From: Clostridiales bacterium
Lineage (GTDB): Bacteria > Bacillota_A > Clostridia > Lachnospirales > Bianqueaceae
DNA: 5,931 nt
Direction of reading: 5' to 3'
Assembly: GCA_019423265.1 (NCBI GenBank)
Contig: JAHZBS010000153.1
Coordinates: 1 to 5,931 of the forward strand
Shown: in pieces, positions 4,780-5,931 of the stretch
Position numbering within the stretch: the first letter of the stretch is position 1
Layout: the number at the start of each line of letters is the position of its first letter
The notes under the pieces: generated by a model
Databases searched by the model: none
Told to the model about the DNA's origin: nothing
Seen by the model: only the letters and a program-made list of their open reading frames with translations
Program-made: the position numbers and the translations under genes

Positions 4780-5931
4780 CAAAATGAGTATATTTTTTGC
4801 TTATATTGAATTCTGCCGTCCGGCAAAACCTTCACCTGTTCTTCCCCCACCGCCGATACCTCAATGACAGTGCGGATCCTGTGCCGAGGCGCTTTGCCCA
4901 AGTGTAGCCGCAGCTGACTGACGCTGTCCATGGACTCATCGTATCCCTCCGCCCCCCACCATACATCCTGGGGGCTGTAATCAACGGGATAGACGCTGAT
5001 CTGAATTCCCGCTTCCTCAATGGTATAATACCCATTTTTCTGGCGGATCTCACCCCTGGTGTTTAATCGAAAGCTAGCGCGGTGGGGCGTTATATAGTCT
5101 GCCTCATCTGCAATCCAATATACGCAGGGATCCTCAGAATACAGGCTCCGGCTGCAATGCGTCATGATCCCGTCCTCCCAGATGTCCTGCAATTCTGTTC
5201 GATAGCGCAAGACGCCGCTTTGGAAGCTCGCCTCCGTCACCTTGGCGGCGCCGGAGCTTTTCTGATGATACCGGAATCCCGTATTTGACTCCGGGTAGAA
5301 CAGGTTATGGACGTCGGCGCCTCCAATCGTAGCCACATAAGGGTTGGAGTACGTACACACGCCCCGGTCAATGAGGATCGGCTTTCCATCCACCTCCAAC
5401 AGGAAGGAGCCCTTGTCCTCATGGTAATGAGCAAAATAGGAGACGCCGCTGAACGCGCTGATATGGATCATGCCCAGCTCCGATTTCTGCCTGAGGGTCA
5501 TCAAGCCTGTGACTGGAAAGGAGGCAAATCCTTCCCCGCTGACAGCCTTCTTTTCTAACCCTTCCGGCGGCGGCGACATGATAAGGAAGTCGATATCCGC
5601 CTCCTTCGTCAGATGCGAGAGGGCCTGTTCATACAGACGCTTCCACCTTGGATCGTCCGAGACCTGGCAGAACAGAGCGCTGACGATGGGCTTAAATGGC
5701 TGTGAATGCCCGTCGTTGAAGGGGATTGTCGCACACCCTTCCATCTGGTCGCTGAGCATGTTGGGCGCAAAGTCGGCGGTCTTCCGGATGGTATCCCACA
5801 CGTATTCCTTCAAGGTCTTGTGGTGATACCGGGCGAGAAGATATAAACCCGTCATGGCGTTGGAGAAGGTGTAATTCCAATACCCTGGCCCCTCCGGCGT
5901 TCCCCCGTCGGAGGCGACATAGCTGTCGATC
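4779..5931 (-). CDS. Heparinase II/III-like polysaccharide lyase, 5' part missing at the window edge
   Basis: The open frame runs from the right edge to TGA at 4779-4781, giving 383 visible residues. The ATG at 5853-5855 is internal: 25 in-frame codons precede it, including GGTPEGPGYWNYTFS, which matches the conserved E-G-x-x-Y-W-x-Y stretch of the alpha/alpha-toroid in this superfamily. Numbering from that internal Met, residues 1-90 finish the helical toroid and about 105-358 form the C-terminal beta-sandwich. HYHED (143-147), LIDRG (161-165) and VHN (182-184) match the H-x-H, Asp and HN positions that in Pedobacter heparinase II supply a catalytic His and the Zn ligands, so the fold's metal site appears intact. 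Known: members cleave uronic-acid-containing polysaccharides (heparan sulfate, alginate and others) by beta-elimination. Inferred: lyase acting with the downstream GH2 enzyme; substrate and any signal peptide are unknown because the N-terminus (roughly 200 or more residues by family length) lies outside the window. Confidence 0.86.
   Translation of the reverse strand, partial: IDSYVASDGGTPEGPGYWNYTFSNAMTGLYLLARYHHKTLKEYVWDTIRKTADFAPNMLSDQMEGCATIPFNDGHSQPFKPIVSALFCQVSDDPRWKRLYEQALSHLTKEADIDFLIMSPPPEGLEKKAVSGEGFASFPVTGLMTLRQKSELGMIHISAFSGVSYFAHYHEDKGSFLLEVDGKPILIDRGVCTYSNPYVATIGGADVHNLFYPESNTGFRYHQKSSGAAKVTEASFQSGVLRYRTELQDIWEDGIMTHCSRSLYSEDPCVYWIADEADYITPHRASFRLNTRGEIRQKNGYYTIEEAGIQISVYPVDYSPQDVWWGAEGYDESMDSVSQLRLHLGKAPRHRIRTVIEVSAVGEEQVKVLPDGRIQYKQKIYSF

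Noticed and set aside
5853..5855. ATG as the true start of the lyase
   Set aside because: The frame stays open to the window edge and the 25 codons before it encode conserved family residues (EGPGYWNY), so this Met is internal and the gene is cut by the window.
1..5931. CRISPR arrays, tRNA or rRNA genes, transposases, phage genes
   Set aside because: No direct repeat arrays, clover-leaf sequences or mobile-element proteins were seen on either strand.

Overview
The window looks like a piece of a Gram-positive Firmicute genome, probably a gut-type Clostridia (Oscillospiraceae or Lachnospiraceae-like; inferred). The reasons are a moderate-to-high GC content by eye, an AAAGGA-type ribosome binding site, a perfect sigma-A consensus promoter, and intrinsic terminators with U-tracts. 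All clear genes lie on the minus strand, so the window reads biologically from right to left.

Right part (4779-5931): the 3' two thirds or so of a heparinase II/III-like polysaccharide lyase. It runs off the right edge, and its N-terminus is not in the window. Thirteen bases downstream lies a 1032-residue glycoside hydrolase family 2 (GH2) protein (1667-4765). Its ribosome binding site overlaps the lyase stop codon, so the two are almost certainly one operon. Together they suggest breakdown of a uronate-containing polysaccharide or glycan: the lyase cuts the chain and a GH2 enzyme without a signal peptide trims the products. The actual substrate cannot be read from the sequence.

Middle (1390-1666): a dense 277-base intergenic region. 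Just after the GH2 stop there is a textbook promoter on the minus strand (TTGACA, 17-base spacer, TATAAT). It is followed by about 130 bases of foldable sequence and an intrinsic terminator (1465-1506). This is either a free-standing small RNA or an attenuated leader for the next gene. Between that terminator and the next gene are a second weaker hairpin with a U5 tail and a 9-codon upstream reading frame that overlaps the next start codon.

Left part (127-1389): a complete CNNM/CorC-type membrane protein (DUF21 membrane domain, paired CBS domains, CorC/HlyC C-terminal domain), the class that includes bacterial magnesium exporters. It is followed by a bidirectional terminator (35-86). Seven codons at the extreme left edge may be the tail of a convergent plus-strand gene.

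The part most worth a second look is the promoter-RNA-terminator unit between the glycan operon and the CNNM gene. The GH2 protein is also divergent, with an N-terminal extension, an altered active-site motif and a C-terminal amidotransferase-like domain.
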